Origin: Weissella bombi
GTDB lineage: Bacteria; Bacillota; Bacilli; Lactobacillales; Lactobacillaceae
NCBI RefSeq assembly: GCF_900094835.1
Contig: NZ_FMAO01000007.1
Coordinates: forward strand, 31,154-95,153
Direction: 5' to 3'
Length of the DNA stretch: 64,000 bases
Shown here: piece after piece, positions 17,789 to 28,277 of the stretch
Position numbering within the stretch: position 1 is the stretch's first letter
Layout of the letters: the number at the start of each line of letters is the position of its first letter
Translations under genes and position numbers: made by a program
The notes under the pieces: generated by a model
The model's database searches: none
Seen by the model: the letters and a program-made list of their open reading frames with translations, nothing else
What the model was told of the DNA's origin: nothing

Positions 17789-18222
17789 TTCTTAGTTCCT
17801 TCCGTATCTGGCTTTTCACCAAATAAATTATTCACATCAATTGTGCTAGTCGTTTTTTGTGAAACAACACCTTGCACATGAACGTTAACAAGGTTAACTT
17901 GTAATTCTGTCATCGCTGCTACTTGTGATGTAATGCGTTGTTGTATAGCATGTGATACTTTGGGCACACTTACACCATAGTTAAGGTATACATAGACATC
18001 AACATCTAGTCCTGATTTAGTTTGCTGTAACTCAACACCTTTTCCGTGTACGTGTCGTCCAAATGCTTCTTGTGCACGTTCTGTTAATGAACCGCGTAAC
18101 CGAGAAACGCCTTCAACCTCTTGTGCTGCCAAACCTGCGATAATTTCTAGAACGCGCATGCTAACCAGTGTTTCGCCAGAGGCTTCATTTGAGTAAGTTA
18201 ATACGATTGTCTCTTCTGCCAT
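17785..18222 (-). CDS. Asp23/Gls24 family protein (YqhY type)
   Basis: 145 residues, Asp23 domain with SMRVLEIIAGLAAQEVEGVSRLRGSL and a second half DVDVYVYLNYGVSVPKVSHAIQQRI. The efp-(yqhY)-nusB neighbourhood is typical of Firmicutes, where YqhY is linked to acetyl-CoA carboxylase control and is not the abundant alkaline-shock protein. It overlaps nusB by 4 bases. A second Asp23 paralogue lies at 34772-35281. Confidence 0.88.
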   Translation of the reverse strand: MAEETIVLTYSNEASGETLVSMRVLEIIAGLAAQEVEGVSRLRGSLTERAQEAFGRHVHGKGVELQQTKSGLDVDVYVYLNYGVSVPKVSHAIQQRITSQVAAMTELQVNLVNVHVQGVVSQKTTSTIDVNNLFGEKPDTEGTKK

Positions 18223-18247
18223 ATGGAACTAACCTCCTAAATAAATC

Positions 18248-18280
18248 GAAAGCGCCGGCCGGCTGCCGGTCGGCGCTTTC
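18248..18280 (-). terminator. GC-rich hairpin between efp and the asp23-like gene
   Basis: GAAAGCGCCGACCGG and CCGGCCGGCGCTTTC form a very stable stem. The tail is GATTTATTT, not a pure T-run, so it may be only a partial terminator or an mRNA stabiliser. Confidence 0.6.
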
Positions 18281-18321
18281 TCAATTGATATCGTTATTAT
18301 ACCTAACATTCCTAGTAAAAA

Positions 18322-18888
18322 CTAGGCACGTGATGTATATGAACCACCGTTGTCAGTATTAACAACTAGCTTGTCACCTTCATTGATGAAATCAGGAACA
18401 ATAATTACCAAACCAGTTTCCATAGTAGCAGGCTTACCACCACCATTTGCAGTAGCACCCTTGATACCAGGTTGTGTTTCCTTAACTGTCAATTCAACAG
18501 TCTTTGGCAATTCAACGTCCAAGATTTCACCTTGATAGGTTGTAATCTTAACAGTCATATTTTCAAGCAAGAACTTCAATGATTCTGAAATCTTATCTGC
18601 TGGGATAGAAATTTGATCATAAGTCTCGTTATCCATAAATACGTGTTGATCACCGTCTGCATACAAGTATTGCATTTCAGTTTGCTCAATACTTGCCGTT
18701 TCAAACTTATCACCAGGACGGAACGTTACTTCGTTTACCGCACCAGTACGCAAGTTCTTCAACTTTGAACGCACAAAGGCTGCACCCTTACCAGGCTTAA
18801 CGTGTTGGAATTCCAAAACGCGCCAGATTGATTGGTTGTACAAAATTGTCAAACCTGTTTTCAAGTCATTCATACCAATAGTTGCCAT
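18322..18888 (-). CDS. efp: elongation factor P
   Basis: 188 residues with the KOW-like N domain and two OB domains. It relieves ribosomes stalled at polyproline. The modification loop is VKPGKGAAF near residue 33, and the C-terminal signature [21 protein letters not shown] is intact. A GGAGA site precedes the ATG. It is upstream of asp23-like and nusB. Confidence 0.96.
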   Translation of the reverse strand: MATIGMNDLKTGLTILYNQSIWRVLEFQHVKPGKGAAFVRSKLKNLRTGAVNEVTFRPGDKFETASIEQTEMQYLYADGDQHVFMDNETYDQISIPADKISESLKFLLENMTVKITTYQGEILDVELPKTVELTVKETQPGIKGATANGGGKPATMETGLVIIVPDFINEGDKLVVNTDNGGSYTSRA

Positions 18889-19000
18889 GATTGAATTCTC
18901 CTAAATTTATGTCTTTCTGAATTATATTAGCAGGTTTTCTTCATAAAAACCAGCATTACATCCATTTTAACACTATATTCGTTAATTTTTTTGTTTTTAC

Positions 19001-19037
19001 CAAAAAGAATCGAAACATTTACTGTTTCGATTCTTTT
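19001..19037. terminator. terminator of pgi
   Basis: AAGAATCGAAACA / TGTTTCGATTCTT with T-tails on both strands; on the minus strand it follows pgi. Confidence 0.88.
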
Positions 19038-19043
19038 ATTCTA

Positions 19044-20387
19044 TTATAGACGTGCCTTTAATGATTCTGTCAATTCTTCATAACCAGGCTTACCTAATAA
19101 GCCGAACATATTACGCTTATATGCTTCAACACCTGGTTGATTAAATGGATTGATACCATTTAAGTATCCTGAAATACCAACAGCTACTTCAAAGAAGTAA
19201 ATCATTTGTCCCAAGGCAAATTCATTTTGCTTATCAATTTCAACGATCATGTTTGGTACACCACCATCAACATGAGCAAGAACCGTTCCCTCTGAAGCAG
19301 TACGATTTACATAACTCATATTTTCACCTTGTAGGTAACCTAGACCATCATCAGCATCCATCGTTGGAATAACAACATCTGAAACAGGTTCTGTGACACG
19401 GACCATAGTCTCGAAAATGTTACGACGACCTTCTTGAATATATTGACCGAAACTGTGCAAATCAGTTGAGAAGTTTCCAGAAGCTGGGAAAATACCCTTG
19501 CCATCCTTACCTTCTGATTCTCCTTGCAATTGCTTCCACCATTCACCAAATTGAACTAATGTTGGATCGTAGTTAATCAACAATTCAGTTGTATAACCCT
19601 TACGGTACAAGATGTTACGATATGCTGCATATTGGTAAGCAGGGTTCTTAGTCAAATCTGCATCTGCATAAGTTTGCTCACCAGCTGCCGCACCAGCCAT
19701 CAATTGATCAATATCACCACCGGCCGTTGCAATTGGCAATAGACCGACAGCTGTTAATACTGAGAAACGACCACCAACACCATCAGGAACAACGAATTCT
19801 TCGTAACCTTCAGTATCAGCTAATGTCTTCAAAGAACCACGGTGTGCATCGGTTGTTGCAAAGATACGCTCACGAGCTCCTTCAGTACCATATTTTTCTT
19901 CTAGCAATTGCTTGAAGACACGGAAAGCAATTGCTGGTTCAGTTGTTGTTCCTGACTTTGAAATAATGTTAACTGAAAAGTCGCGATCACCAATCACCTT
20001 AATCAAGCTGTTTAAGTATGCTGGTGCAATTGAATTTCCTGCGAACAATACTTGTGGGAAGTCACGTTCGTCATCACCATAGTAATTGTTAAAGTAATCA
20101 TTTAAGAAATCAATCGCTGCACGGGCTCCCAAATAAGAACCACCAATACCAATAACAACTAATACTTTCGAGTTGCTTTGAATCTTCTTAGCTGCTGCTT
20201 TGATACGAGCAAACTCATCTTTATCGTATTCTGTTGGCAAATGTAGCCAGTCAGTAAACTCAGCCCCAACGCCAGTACCCTTACGTAATAATTCATCTGC
20301 AGCAGTAACCATTGGCTGCATCATTGACAATTCTTCTTCACCAACAAAGTCTGCTAGCTTTGAAGTATCAAATGATAATGTGCTCAT
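19044..20387 (-). CDS. pgi: glucose-6-phosphate isomerase
   Basis: 447 residues. It interconverts glucose-6-phosphate and fructose-6-phosphate. Signatures are [35 protein letters not shown] and [16 protein letters not shown], with [18 protein letters not shown] later. The length fits Firmicutes Pgi. The frame extends to 20444, but AGAAGGAA six bases before ATG 20387 decides the start. A cre-like box (TGAAAGTGTTTTCA) lies about 80 bases upstream. Confidence 0.96.
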   Translation of the reverse strand: MSTLSFDTSKLADFVGEEELSMMQPMVTAADELLRKGTGVGAEFTDWLHLPTEYDKDEFARIKAAAKKIQSNSKVLVVIGIGGSYLGARAAIDFLNDYFNNYYGDDERDFPQVLFAGNSIAPAYLNSLIKVIGDRDFSVNIISKSGTTTEPAIAFRVFKQLLEEKYGTEGARERIFATTDAHRGSLKTLADTEGYEEFVVPDGVGGRFSVLTAVGLLPIATAGGDIDQLMAGAAAGEQTYADADLTKNPAYQYAAYRNILYRKGYTTELLINYDPTLVQFGEWWKQLQGESEGKDGKGIFPASGNFSTDLHSFGQYIQEGRRNIFETMVRVTEPVSDVVIPTMDADDGLGYLQGENMSYVNRTASEGTVLAHVDGGVPNMIVEIDKQNEFALGQMIYFFEVAVGISGYLNGINPFNQPGVEAYKRNMFGLLGKPGYEELTESLKARL

Positions 20388-20467
20388 AATTAATTCCTTC
20401 TTCCTATAGATCCCATTGACATTTTGCATCACGGTATAGACCAATTATAACCGCTCATCGCTTAAAT

Positions 20468-20481
20468 TGAAAGTGTTTTCA
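20468..20481 (-). promoter_or_regulatory. cre-like site upstream of pgi
   Basis: TGAAAGTGTTTTCA is a near-palindrome close to the CcpA cre consensus, but with TG in place of the central CG. Confidence 0.3.
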
Positions 20482-20505
20482 CGAACTTATTAGCGCTCTT
20501 TTCAA

Positions 20506-21540
20506 TTATGCCAAATTATTGAATTTATAAGTTGTACGATATGTTTGCTTCTTATTAGCTGGCAACACAATATCACCAAATCCTTCATGATTAATTGCAT
20601 CACTTAATGTTTGTGCTTCAAGCGCAATCGCATTATAAGGATTTGCATCAAACCACTCACGGTCACCCTCATGATCCGCAACTTCTGGGTTAGCAATAAA
20701 GAAGATAATTGCATTACGATCAGAATAAACTTCAACACTTCGTCCAGATTTTGGATCAGAAACAACCGCAGCTGGTTGTCCAGCTACTTGATTGATTTCA
20801 AATGCTTCGTCAAATTTAACATCATATGGGCCTTCAAGTTGTGACAAATTATCACCAATACGAGTTGGTTCAGTGAAATCGTAAGGTGTATTAGCGTTTT
20901 CAAAGAAATTACCAGTTGGTGTAGTGTCTGTATCACGTAATTCTAGTCGACGCTTTGAATTAATTTGCAAAGTCAAATCACGTGCATCAGTATCAATACC
21001 CGCTGGGTTAAAGTAACCATGGCTAGTTGGATTATATAGAGTTGTTTCATCTGATTCAGCTGCAAAATCTAAGATAACTTCATCATCATCAGTTAGTGTA
21101 TAGGTCACAGATGTTGGCATCGTACCAGGGAAATTATCAATTGCTTCTGTCATCGTTGTTGTGAATGTAACAGAATTGTTTTCTTCATCAGTGGTAAAAT
21201 CCCATGTGCGATTCATAAAGCTGTCTCTACCACCATGTAGAGCATTTCCTAACTCGTTATCCTTTAGATGGTATTCTTTACCATCCAAAGTAAAAGTTGC
21301 GCCAGTAATACGATTTCCTACGCGTCCAATTGCACCACCTACAGAATATGGATGATCCCATAACTTATCAGTTGTCTGCCAACCAAACATCAAATCCTTA
21401 CCATCATTCGTCTTAAAGAACTGCCAAGTTGCTCCCCAAGTTGTTACACCAATTTTATGTCCATTTTTATTTTCTAATACAATTTGTTGTGCCAAATCAC
21501 CATTTGGCATTTTACCGATTTCATGAATTGATATTGTCAT
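20506..21540 (-). CDS. galM: aldose 1-epimerase (mutarotase)
   Basis: 344 residues. It interconverts alpha and beta anomers of glucose or galactose. The family features HGGRDSFMNRTWDF, NPTSHGYFNPAG (catalytic histidine) and the late glutamate in NAIALEAQTLSDAINH are present. The frame extends to 21585; an AGAGGAAA site before ATG 21540 gives this start. It has no other Leloir genes beside it, only pgi downstream. Confidence 0.93.
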   Translation of the reverse strand: MTISIHEIGKMPNGDLAQQIVLENKNGHKIGVTTWGATWQFFKTNDGKDLMFGWQTTDKLWDHPYSVGGAIGRVGNRITGATFTLDGKEYHLKDNELGNALHGGRDSFMNRTWDFTTDEENNSVTFTTTMTEAIDNFPGTMPTSVTYTLTDDDEVILDFAAESDETTLYNPTSHGYFNPAGIDTDARDLTLQINSKRRLELRDTDTTPTGNFFENANTPYDFTEPTRIGDNLSQLEGPYDVKFDEAFEINQVAGQPAAVVSDPKSGRSVEVYSDRNAIIFFIANPEVADHEGDREWFDANPYNAIALEAQTLSDAINHEGFGDIVLPANKKQTYRTTYKFNNLA

Positions 21541-21664
21541 TTTAAATTTCCTCTTTCGTTCCCCTAAAGTGGTTTTATTTTTCAATATAACTGTATTTTA
21601 GCATATCCAATTGTTTCTAATTGTACATAAATAAACCGTTTTCATAACAAATGAAACCTGTAAC

Positions 21665-22564
21665 TTATTTAGCCTTTTGCGGTAATATCACTTCAAACGT
21701 TGTACCAACTCCCACTTTAGATGTCACATTAATACTGCCATTATTAGCTTTGACCAACTCACGTACGATTGACATCCCGAGGCCTGACTCTCCCTTGACG
21801 GTTCGCGAGGGATCCGCTTTGTAGTAGCGGTGCCACATTTTATCTATTTGCTCAGTTGTCATCCCAATACCCGTGTCAGCGATTGAAATATGTGCTTCAC
21901 CAGCAACTTCTTTAGCGGAAATTGTGATGATACCATTTTTAGTAAATTGAATGGCATTTGCTAAAATGTTAATCAAAATTCTTTCTACTTGATCAAGCTC
22001 AGCGTACACCAAAACATCTGTTTCACAGCGATTTTGAATTTCATCTCCAACACTATTAGCTTGTGGCCATAATTTTTCCGTTAATTCACTGATTAACAAT
22101 GTAATATTAAATTCTTCCGGTTGATTACCAACCGTCCCTTGACGCATACGTTCAAAAGAAAGGACTGATTTTACTAATCGCGTTAGACGATCCGCTTCCT
22201 CTTTGATTAGATCATATGAACGTTTCTCATTACCGTCCATAACACCATATTGTAAGCCTTCTGCGAGACCTGTAATTGTCGTCAAAGGCGTCCTCATCTC
22301 ATGTGAAACATTGGCCAACATAGTTGCTTCTTCTTCTCGTTCATCAGCCAATTGCTTTTTTAGAGAGGCAATTTCATCATTCTGCTGCACTACCGCTTTT
22401 CTTTGCTTTTCAACCAAAGTTATCATCGTAATTTCCAAGCATATTACAAGAACTAACAACACTAAAAAGAACAAATTAACGTGTTCCAACAATGCCCAAA
22501 CAACTAATAAGAAAAGAAGTGTGCTCAAAATCATCATTATTATCTCAAGCCATCTATTTTTCAT
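21665..22564 (-). CDS. two-component sensor histidine kinase
   Basis: 299 residues. Two hydrophobic spans lie at about 8-26 and 28-50 with almost no extracellular loop, so it probably senses the membrane and not a periplasmic ligand. A coiled segment is followed by the phospho-acceptor box NVSHEMRTPL (His88). The N, G1 and G2 ATP boxes are ILANAIQFTKNG, ISIADTGIGM and GESGLGMSIVREL. It follows the response regulator by 20 bases. The inducing signal and target genes are unknown. Confidence 0.92.
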   Translation of the reverse strand: MKNRWLEIIMMILSTLLFLLVVWALLEHVNLFFLVLLVLVICLEITMITLVEKQRKAVVQQNDEIASLKKQLADEREEEATMLANVSHEMRTPLTTITGLAEGLQYGVMDGNEKRSYDLIKEEADRLTRLVKSVLSFERMRQGTVGNQPEEFNITLLISELTEKLWPQANSVGDEIQNRCETDVLVYAELDQVERILINILANAIQFTKNGIITISAKEVAGEAHISIADTGIGMTTEQIDKMWHRYYKADPSRTVKGESGLGMSIVRELVKANNGSINVTSKVGVGTTFEVILPQKAK

Positions 22565-22584
22565 GCTTACTCATTGTCCTTCAC

Positions 22585-23313
22585 TTATTTCATTGGATTT
22601 TCTGGCAAAATAGAATCATCAAATTTATACCCAACACCCCATACTGTTTGAATAACTTGTGGTCCTACCTTTTCAATTTTTTGACGTAACTTCTTAACGT
22701 GTGCATCAACAGTTCTTTCATCACCAAAATATTCATAATCCCAAACTAATTGTAATAGTTGATCACGTGAAAATACCTGGCGTGGTTTTTGAGACAAGAC
22801 ACGTAACAAATCAAACTCTTTTGGTGTTAAATCTGGAATTAACACATCATTTAAGTATGCTTCACGTGTACGTGAATTCAATTTAAATGTTCGTGTTTTT
22901 ACATCAAAATCATCAGCAACGTTATCATCTTGGTTATTCGCTTGCATCGATGCACGACGATGTAATGCCTTAATACGTGCAATCAATGTTATTGGACTAA
23001 ATGGCTTAGTTACATAATCATCTGCCCCCACTTCAAACCCCAATACTTGGTCAGAATCTGAATCACGTGCAGTCAACATGATTAGCGGCACTGTTTCCGA
23101 AGTCTCTCTTATTTTAAGTGCCACTTGCATTCCGTCTACTTTAGGTAAATTTAAATCTAAAACAATCACATCCCAAGATTGCTTATTATCATCAAACAAC
23201 TTTAATGCTTCCTCACCATCGTAAGCATTAACAACGTTCCATTGTTCTTTTTTATAAAACATCCCCATCATTTCTGATACGGCTGTATTATCCTCTATCA
23301 TTAATAAATTCAT
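22585..23313 (-). CDS. OmpR/PhoB-family response regulator
   Basis: 242 residues. The receiver domain has the acidic pair near residues 7-8, the phospho-acceptor Asp53 (VLDLNLP) and the lysine of YVTKPFSP. A winged-helix DNA-binding domain follows with LTPKEFDLLRVL and RTVDAHVKKLRQKI. The frame opens at 23328, but AGGAGA before ATG 23313 fits better. It is the first gene of the pair. The pair lies next to unrelated codA, so its target cannot be read from context. Confidence 0.93.
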   Translation of the reverse strand: MNLLMIEDNTAVSEMMGMFYKKEQWNVVNAYDGEEALKLFDDNKQSWDVIVLDLNLPKVDGMQVALKIRETSETVPLIMLTARDSDSDQVLGFEVGADDYVTKPFSPITLIARIKALHRRASMQANNQDDNVADDFDVKTRTFKLNSRTREAYLNDVLIPDLTPKEFDLLRVLSQKPRQVFSRDQLLQLVWDYEYFGDERTVDAHVKKLRQKIEKVGPQVIQTVWGVGYKFDDSILPENPMK

Positions 23314-23448
23314 AGTATCTCCTGACATCTGATTATTATTATTTGTTTTATTTTTTTAAATTCTTCACAAATTATTATACAACGATGTACCACAAATTTT
23401 TTTATTGGACTATCCCAGCGATGCAACACCAAATAATATTTATTGAAA

Positions 23449-23495
23449 ACAAAAAGAGGTTGCGACAAAATAAATTGTTTCAACCTCTTTTTATT
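23449..23495 (-). terminator. terminator of codA
   Basis: AAAAAGAGGTTGAAACA / TGTCGCAACCTCTTTTT with a T-rich tail on the minus strand. Confidence 0.85.
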
Positions 23496-23506
23496 TTCAA
23501 AATGCA

Positions 23507-24754
23507 TTAATCTATTTCTGGCAAATTCACTTGTACTTCTGCTGGTTGTGTCTTTACCAAAACTTTTCCTTCGTGAACAGAATAAAGTAATTCGGCACGT
23601 TCATTCAACGTATTATACCAATTGTCAGCATTGAAAATTAAGAAATTAGCTGGCTTTCCCACTTCAATACCGTATTGATTTTCAACTTGTAAAGCACGCG
23701 CTCCGTGACGAGTAATAAAACGGTATGAGTTCATAATTTCCGTATAACCCATCATTTGCGTAGCATGAAGCCCTGTGTGCAAAACGTCCATCATGTTGCC
23801 ATTACCCATAGGATACCAAGGATCTTTAATATCGTCTTCGCCAAAAGCAACATTCAAACCTTCTTGATCTAATTCTTTAACACGCGTTAAACCACGACGC
23901 TTAGGATACGTATCAAAACGACCACCCAAGTACATGTTAATCAAAGGATTAGAAACAAAATTAATATCGGCCAACTTTAATAGTCTCGTTAACTTAGAAA
24001 CATATGCGTCATTATATGATCCCATTGCCGTCGTATGTGATGCAGTTACGCGTTCTTTTAATCCCGTTTCCAATGCCAACATTGCCAAAGTTTCCAATCC
24101 ACGTGAAGCGGGATCATCAATTTCATCAGTGTGAGCATCAATCAACAAATTATATTTCTGTGCCAAATCAAATGCAAAATGCAAAGATTCAACGGAATAT
24201 TCACGTGTAAATTCAAAATGTGGAATTGCGCCAATAGCATCAACTCCCATTTCAGCAGCTTTTGTCATCAATTCTTTACCATGTGGAAATGATAAAATAC
24301 CGTCTTGAGGAAAAGCAACTAGTTGAAGCGTCATCCATGGCTTTACTTCCTCACGAACTTCTAGCAATGCTTTCAAGGCTACTAAATTGGGATCAGTTAC
24401 ATCAACGTGCGAACGCACAAATTGTAATCCGTGCGCAGCTTGAATTTTTAATGCTTTGATTGCCCGTTGCTTAACATCCTCATGTGACAAAGTTTGCTTA
24501 CGCTCACCCCAAATCCGGATACCATCAAATAGCGTACCACTTTCATTCCATTCAGGCTCACCAGCCGTCATCGTAGAATCCAAATGTACATGCGGATCGA
24601 CAAATGGCGGTATCATCAACTTACCCTCTGCTTCAATGACCTGCTCATTTTCATGCGCCTCTAGATGCGCCGAAATTTCAGAAAATTTACCATCAACTAT
24701 GCGCACATCTTGTTTCGTTTCTGCATTCTCAATCACAACCTGTTTGATTAACAT
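23507..24754 (-). CDS. codA: cytosine deaminase (amidohydrolase family)
   Basis: 415 residues. It converts cytosine to uracil and ammonia in pyrimidine salvage. The metal site HVHLDSTM is at about 56-63, followed by HVDVTDP, DAHTDEIDDP and SHTTAMGS. The late segment AFGEDDIKDPWYPMGNGNMMDVLHTGLH aligns with the CodA-specific region. AAGGGGA precedes the ATG. The matching permease lies upstream, beyond topB. The position homologous to the E. coli FGHDD histidine reads FGEDD here. Confidence 0.9.
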   Translation of the reverse strand: MLIKQVVIENAETKQDVRIVDGKFSEISAHLEAHENEQVIEAEGKLMIPPFVDPHVHLDSTMTAGEPEWNESGTLFDGIRIWGERKQTLSHEDVKQRAIKALKIQAAHGLQFVRSHVDVTDPNLVALKALLEVREEVKPWMTLQLVAFPQDGILSFPHGKELMTKAAEMGVDAIGAIPHFEFTREYSVESLHFAFDLAQKYNLLIDAHTDEIDDPASRGLETLAMLALETGLKERVTASHTTAMGSYNDAYVSKLTRLLKLADINFVSNPLINMYLGGRFDTYPKRRGLTRVKELDQEGLNVAFGEDDIKDPWYPMGNGNMMDVLHTGLHATQMMGYTEIMNSYRFITRHGARALQVENQYGIEVGKPANFLIFNADNWYNTLNERAELLYSVHEGKVLVKTQPAEVQVNLPEID

Positions 24755-24780
24755 TATCTCTATCCCCTTTAATTCTTTTA

Positions 24781-26862
24781 CTATGATTTAGGATTTAACT
24801 TAAATCCGTAATATGAATGACCCTTGTATGTCTGCTTTGCTAGCTTACCCGTAGCTGTGTATTGCTTACCTCGCTTAGTTTTTGATGAAAAGCTTACTTC
24901 ACCACCGGCTAACAGTATCTGTATTTCTTCATCAGTAAATGTATGATCACTCCATGTTTTAGAAAACTGAATCGTTTGATTATTAAACGTACCACTTACT
25001 TTTTCAGATGATTTCGTCTTTTTATTAGCCGTCTTTTTAACTTTTGGTTTACCCAGCGCTGCTTCTAATTTTAGTGCGTTTGCAACCATAATTGGCATAT
25101 CATGCTCAACCACTTGCGTCACAGAATGTAATGCTTGTCTCATCGGCATTTTAAATTCACCAACTTCATCCATAATTTCAAATAAACGTTTCGTAATTTT
25201 TGGCGAAGCAATCCATGTATCAAATACCATCACTGCCGAAACATTTCCCGTTTCCGTTAACGTCAAACGACCTTTTTTCTCATGCATCATTGCTTTAGTA
25301 CCCTGACTCATCTCTGAAAGCGTGGAAACACGCGTTGCCCCAGTACCAACATTATGTTTTTCCAAAAAAGCCATTAACCACTTTGTCGTCGGATAAGCTG
25401 GTTTTTTATTAGCACCCTCATAAATAAATGGTGTCGCTTGTGGGCCGACCTGACTCTTCTGAACTTTCGCATCATCTTCATCGACTTGCAAAGCTTTTTT
25501 TGCATCATACACAAGCTTGTAATTCAACGCAATTGGCAAATTAAAAGCCGTTTTAAAAGTTGGATATTGTTTCAATTGCGCTGTTACATGATCATAAATG
25601 TAATCTTCTGCCAGCATTGCCAAATAGTTCTTGGCTAATATTTCATAAATTGCCGCTGCGCTTGGTCCATATTTAGCTAATGCATCTAAATTAGCAGGAA
25701 CCTGCAATCCTGGTCGATTAGCACCGTGCGATCCAGCAGCCTTTACATGTGTAGGCCGAGGCTGACGATGTGTTAATAATTGTTTATCAACACCAACTAA
25801 ATCGGCAATCTGATCCACTTTAGGGAGTAGTTCAGCAAATTGCTCTGGCGTCACCGTTTTATCGTCCGTTCTAGGATATGACACAATCTGTGCTTCATAC
25901 ATTTTTTGATAAGTACGTAAAACTTCCTTACTGTCATAACCCTTTGGCGCTAAGATTGCTGCCAAGCCAGCCAAATCAAGTAATTTATCCGGCGCTTGTC
26001 GTCGCGTTTGATGGCGCTCATTTATAACCTCTGCAGTTTCATATCCCTGTAGTTCTTTTTCAGCCTGTGCTATATCTGAATATTGCCAATCAACTGTGCC
26101 GTCTTTTGGGGCTTGACGCCTATAAACATGCTTAGCTGGGTCAGTAAAACAAACTTCATAATAGGGCTTTTTTACATAATTTTTAATTGCCTGCATCTGT
26201 TCGTATATCTTCCACACAATAACAGACTTTAACCTTCCTTCACGTGCTACAACTTTATACCCCGCTTTTTTAGCGGATGTTGTTGCAATTCGGGTTAACT
26301 GCATTGAAGCAAAATCCCATCGACTACGCGTTTCTCCCTTTAAATATGCACCGTGTTGCCACTTGTCTGACACATCTGTTAAGCTTTGCATTGCTCTTTG
26401 AATGCTATTAGGCGCTTCATCTACGAAATTAGCGCGTAACACTGTCCCATGCCAGTGAATTGCATCAATAACTTCCCAAGCCAATAAATCACCCTCACCA
26501 GACGGATCAGTATCAGTTGCTATAACTATTGCATCATAATTTTGCTTACTCTCTTGTTGCAAAACCGTTAATTCAGTCTTAGTTGATTTTAAACGGCCTG
26601 TCCGTGGCTGACGTTGTTTTAAATAAGTTCTCTGCCAACTCATATCATCAAGTTGCCAAGGCAGATACTTTAAAGTCCATGATTTGTATGCAGTTTGCTT
26701 GTCTGAACTAACCATTTCTTCAGGTTCTTTAAACCCCATCATATGACCATGCAGATTAACAATTCGGTAATCATTGCCAGCAAAATTTCCCGTTTGACCA
26801 CCTAATGCCTTAACAAAGTTCTTGGCAGCAGATGGTTTTTCCGTCACAATTAAATATTTCAT
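24781..26862 (-). CDS. topB: type IA DNA topoisomerase (topoisomerase III)
   Basis: 693 residues. The Toprim start is LIVTEKPSAAKNF and the metal-binding region is ATDTDPSGEGDLLAWEV. The DNA-cleaving tyrosine is in SYPRTDDKTVTPEQF near 335. The C-terminal ~90 residues (after KKTANKKTKSSEKV) form a lysine-rich linker and a small repeat-type domain in place of classical zinc fingers. It passes DNA strands to resolve recombination intermediates. The frame opens at TTG 26877, but GAGGA fits ATG 26862. It lies unusually between codB and codA, without a terminator on either side, so it is probably co-transcribed with them. Confidence 0.9.
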   Translation of the reverse strand: MKYLIVTEKPSAAKNFVKALGGQTGNFAGNDYRIVNLHGHMMGFKEPEEMVSSDKQTAYKSWTLKYLPWQLDDMSWQRTYLKQRQPRTGRLKSTKTELTVLQQESKQNYDAIVIATDTDPSGEGDLLAWEVIDAIHWHGTVLRANFVDEAPNSIQRAMQSLTDVSDKWQHGAYLKGETRSRWDFASMQLTRIATTSAKKAGYKVVAREGRLKSVIVWKIYEQMQAIKNYVKKPYYEVCFTDPAKHVYRRQAPKDGTVDWQYSDIAQAEKELQGYETAEVINERHQTRRQAPDKLLDLAGLAAILAPKGYDSKEVLRTYQKMYEAQIVSYPRTDDKTVTPEQFAELLPKVDQIADLVGVDKQLLTHRQPRPTHVKAAGSHGANRPGLQVPANLDALAKYGPSAAAIYEILAKNYLAMLAEDYIYDHVTAQLKQYPTFKTAFNLPIALNYKLVYDAKKALQVDEDDAKVQKSQVGPQATPFIYEGANKKPAYPTTKWLMAFLEKHNVGTGATRVSTLSEMSQGTKAMMHEKKGRLTLTETGNVSAVMVFDTWIASPKITKRLFEIMDEVGEFKMPMRQALHSVTQVVEHDMPIMVANALKLEAALGKPKVKKTANKKTKSSEKVSGTFNNQTIQFSKTWSDHTFTDEEIQILLAGGEVSFSSKTKRGKQYTATGKLAKQTYKGHSYYGFKLNPKS

Positions 26863-26900
26863 CTTTATTATCCTCAAATATATTGTACGAAAAATTTTAA

Positions 26901-28259
26901 CTATTTTGCATATTTGCTAAATACCTTTGTCAAAATATAATAGATTACTCCTGCAAGAATCATCGTCACAAAAGTTACACCAACGGTATCACTAATCCAT
27001 GATACTGTTTTTAGACTGAAGTATAGGACAATCCCAATTGCCCATGATGCAACAGCAATCCAGTTTACACCACCATGGTACCAATACTTACCCGAAACCT
27101 TAGTTACTTCACTAATTTCATACTGACCCTTGCGAATAATGAAATAATCAACCAAGAATACTGCTATTTCTGGTCCTAAGAACATACCAATGTAATCTAA
27201 GAATACTGTAAAGGCATCTAAGAATGTTGCAAATAACAGTGGAATGAATGATACAAGCGTTGCAATTAAAGTTACAATCCACAATGCCGGCGTTAGTTTC
27301 AATTTGTGCCACATATTTGTTAATGCAGAACCAGCGGCCATTAGATTAACAGCATTCGCCGTTGTTGATGTAATAATAATAACCAATAGTGCAATAATCC
27401 CTAGTCCCAACTTAGAAGCAATCGTCGATGGATCTGAATCATTAGGATCAAATGCTTGATTCATTACTGCTGTACCAATTGTTGCTAACAATCCAATAAA
27501 AGCAAAACCGAACAAACCAACATTAGCACCTAAGAATGACCAAACAGTTCCTCCTGACTTCTTCTTTGCAAAACGTGAAAAGTCTGATGACGCCGTTACC
27601 CATGCCAAATTAAAGGCTGCCAAAATATCAACGGCTGCTCCTGATGAAATACGAACTGACTTAGGTGGTTGCCATTGAAAAATTTGGTCTAATGAAACAT
27701 TTTGGAAAACAACAATTGCTTCCCAAATAACAAAAATTATAACTAAAATAATTCCCACACGCTCAATCATACGGACTGACTTCTCGCCGAGAGAAATTGA
27801 CGCTAAATGCAATAGCGACATAATAATAATTCCAATGACCAAGCCGACTTTCCCACCATCAGCGTAAGCCGTCCAATTAAACAAATCTTTAAAGATAACC
27901 GAAATGGAAATAGCTGCAATAAAAGTATTAGCTGCTGCCCAACCAATAAACTGCACTAAATTGATTACCGAAGGTCCAAATGAACCTTTCAATCCAAATG
28001 AAGCCCGTGTTAAGGTCATCATTGGTAGTCCAGTTTTATATCCCATATATGAAGCTAATGCTAAAAATATGTATGAAATAATACCCGTTGCAATTAACGT
28101 CGTTGAAGCTGTGTACATACCTGCGGCTGCAATAACACCACCGATATACCACGTTCCATTATTTGCATTGGCCCCAATCCATGTGGCAAACATATCCCAA
28201 TTTGACATTGTACGGTAATCTTTACCAATAGCTTGAACTTTACCAAACTCTTTTGCCAT
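26901..28259 (-). CDS. codB: NCS1-family cytosine/purine permease
   Basis: 452 residues with about 12 membrane spans. The NCS1 start is WDMFATWIGANANNGTWYIGGVIAAAG, and the substrate-channel segment is AAFNLAWVTASSDFSRFAKK. It is probably a proton- or sodium-coupled cytosine importer; that specificity comes from the nearby cytosine deaminase. A GGAG site precedes the ATG. An attenuator-type leader lies just upstream. Confidence 0.88.
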   Translation of the reverse strand: MAKEFGKVQAIGKDYRTMSNWDMFATWIGANANNGTWYIGGVIAAAGMYTASTTLIATGIISYIFLALASYMGYKTGLPMMTLTRASFGLKGSFGPSVINLVQFIGWAAANTFIAAISISVIFKDLFNWTAYADGGKVGLVIGIIIMSLLHLASISLGEKSVRMIERVGIILVIIFVIWEAIVVFQNVSLDQIFQWQPPKSVRISSGAAVDILAAFNLAWVTASSDFSRFAKKKSGGTVWSFLGANVGLFGFAFIGLLATIGTAVMNQAFDPNDSDPSTIASKLGLGIIALLVIIITSTTANAVNLMAAGSALTNMWHKLKLTPALWIVTLIATLVSFIPLLFATFLDAFTVFLDYIGMFLGPEIAVFLVDYFIIRKGQYEISEVTKVSGKYWYHGGVNWIAVASWAIGIVLYFSLKTVSWISDTVGVTFVTMILAGVIYYILTKVFSKYAK

Positions 28260-28277
28260 TATTTTCTCCTTATTAGA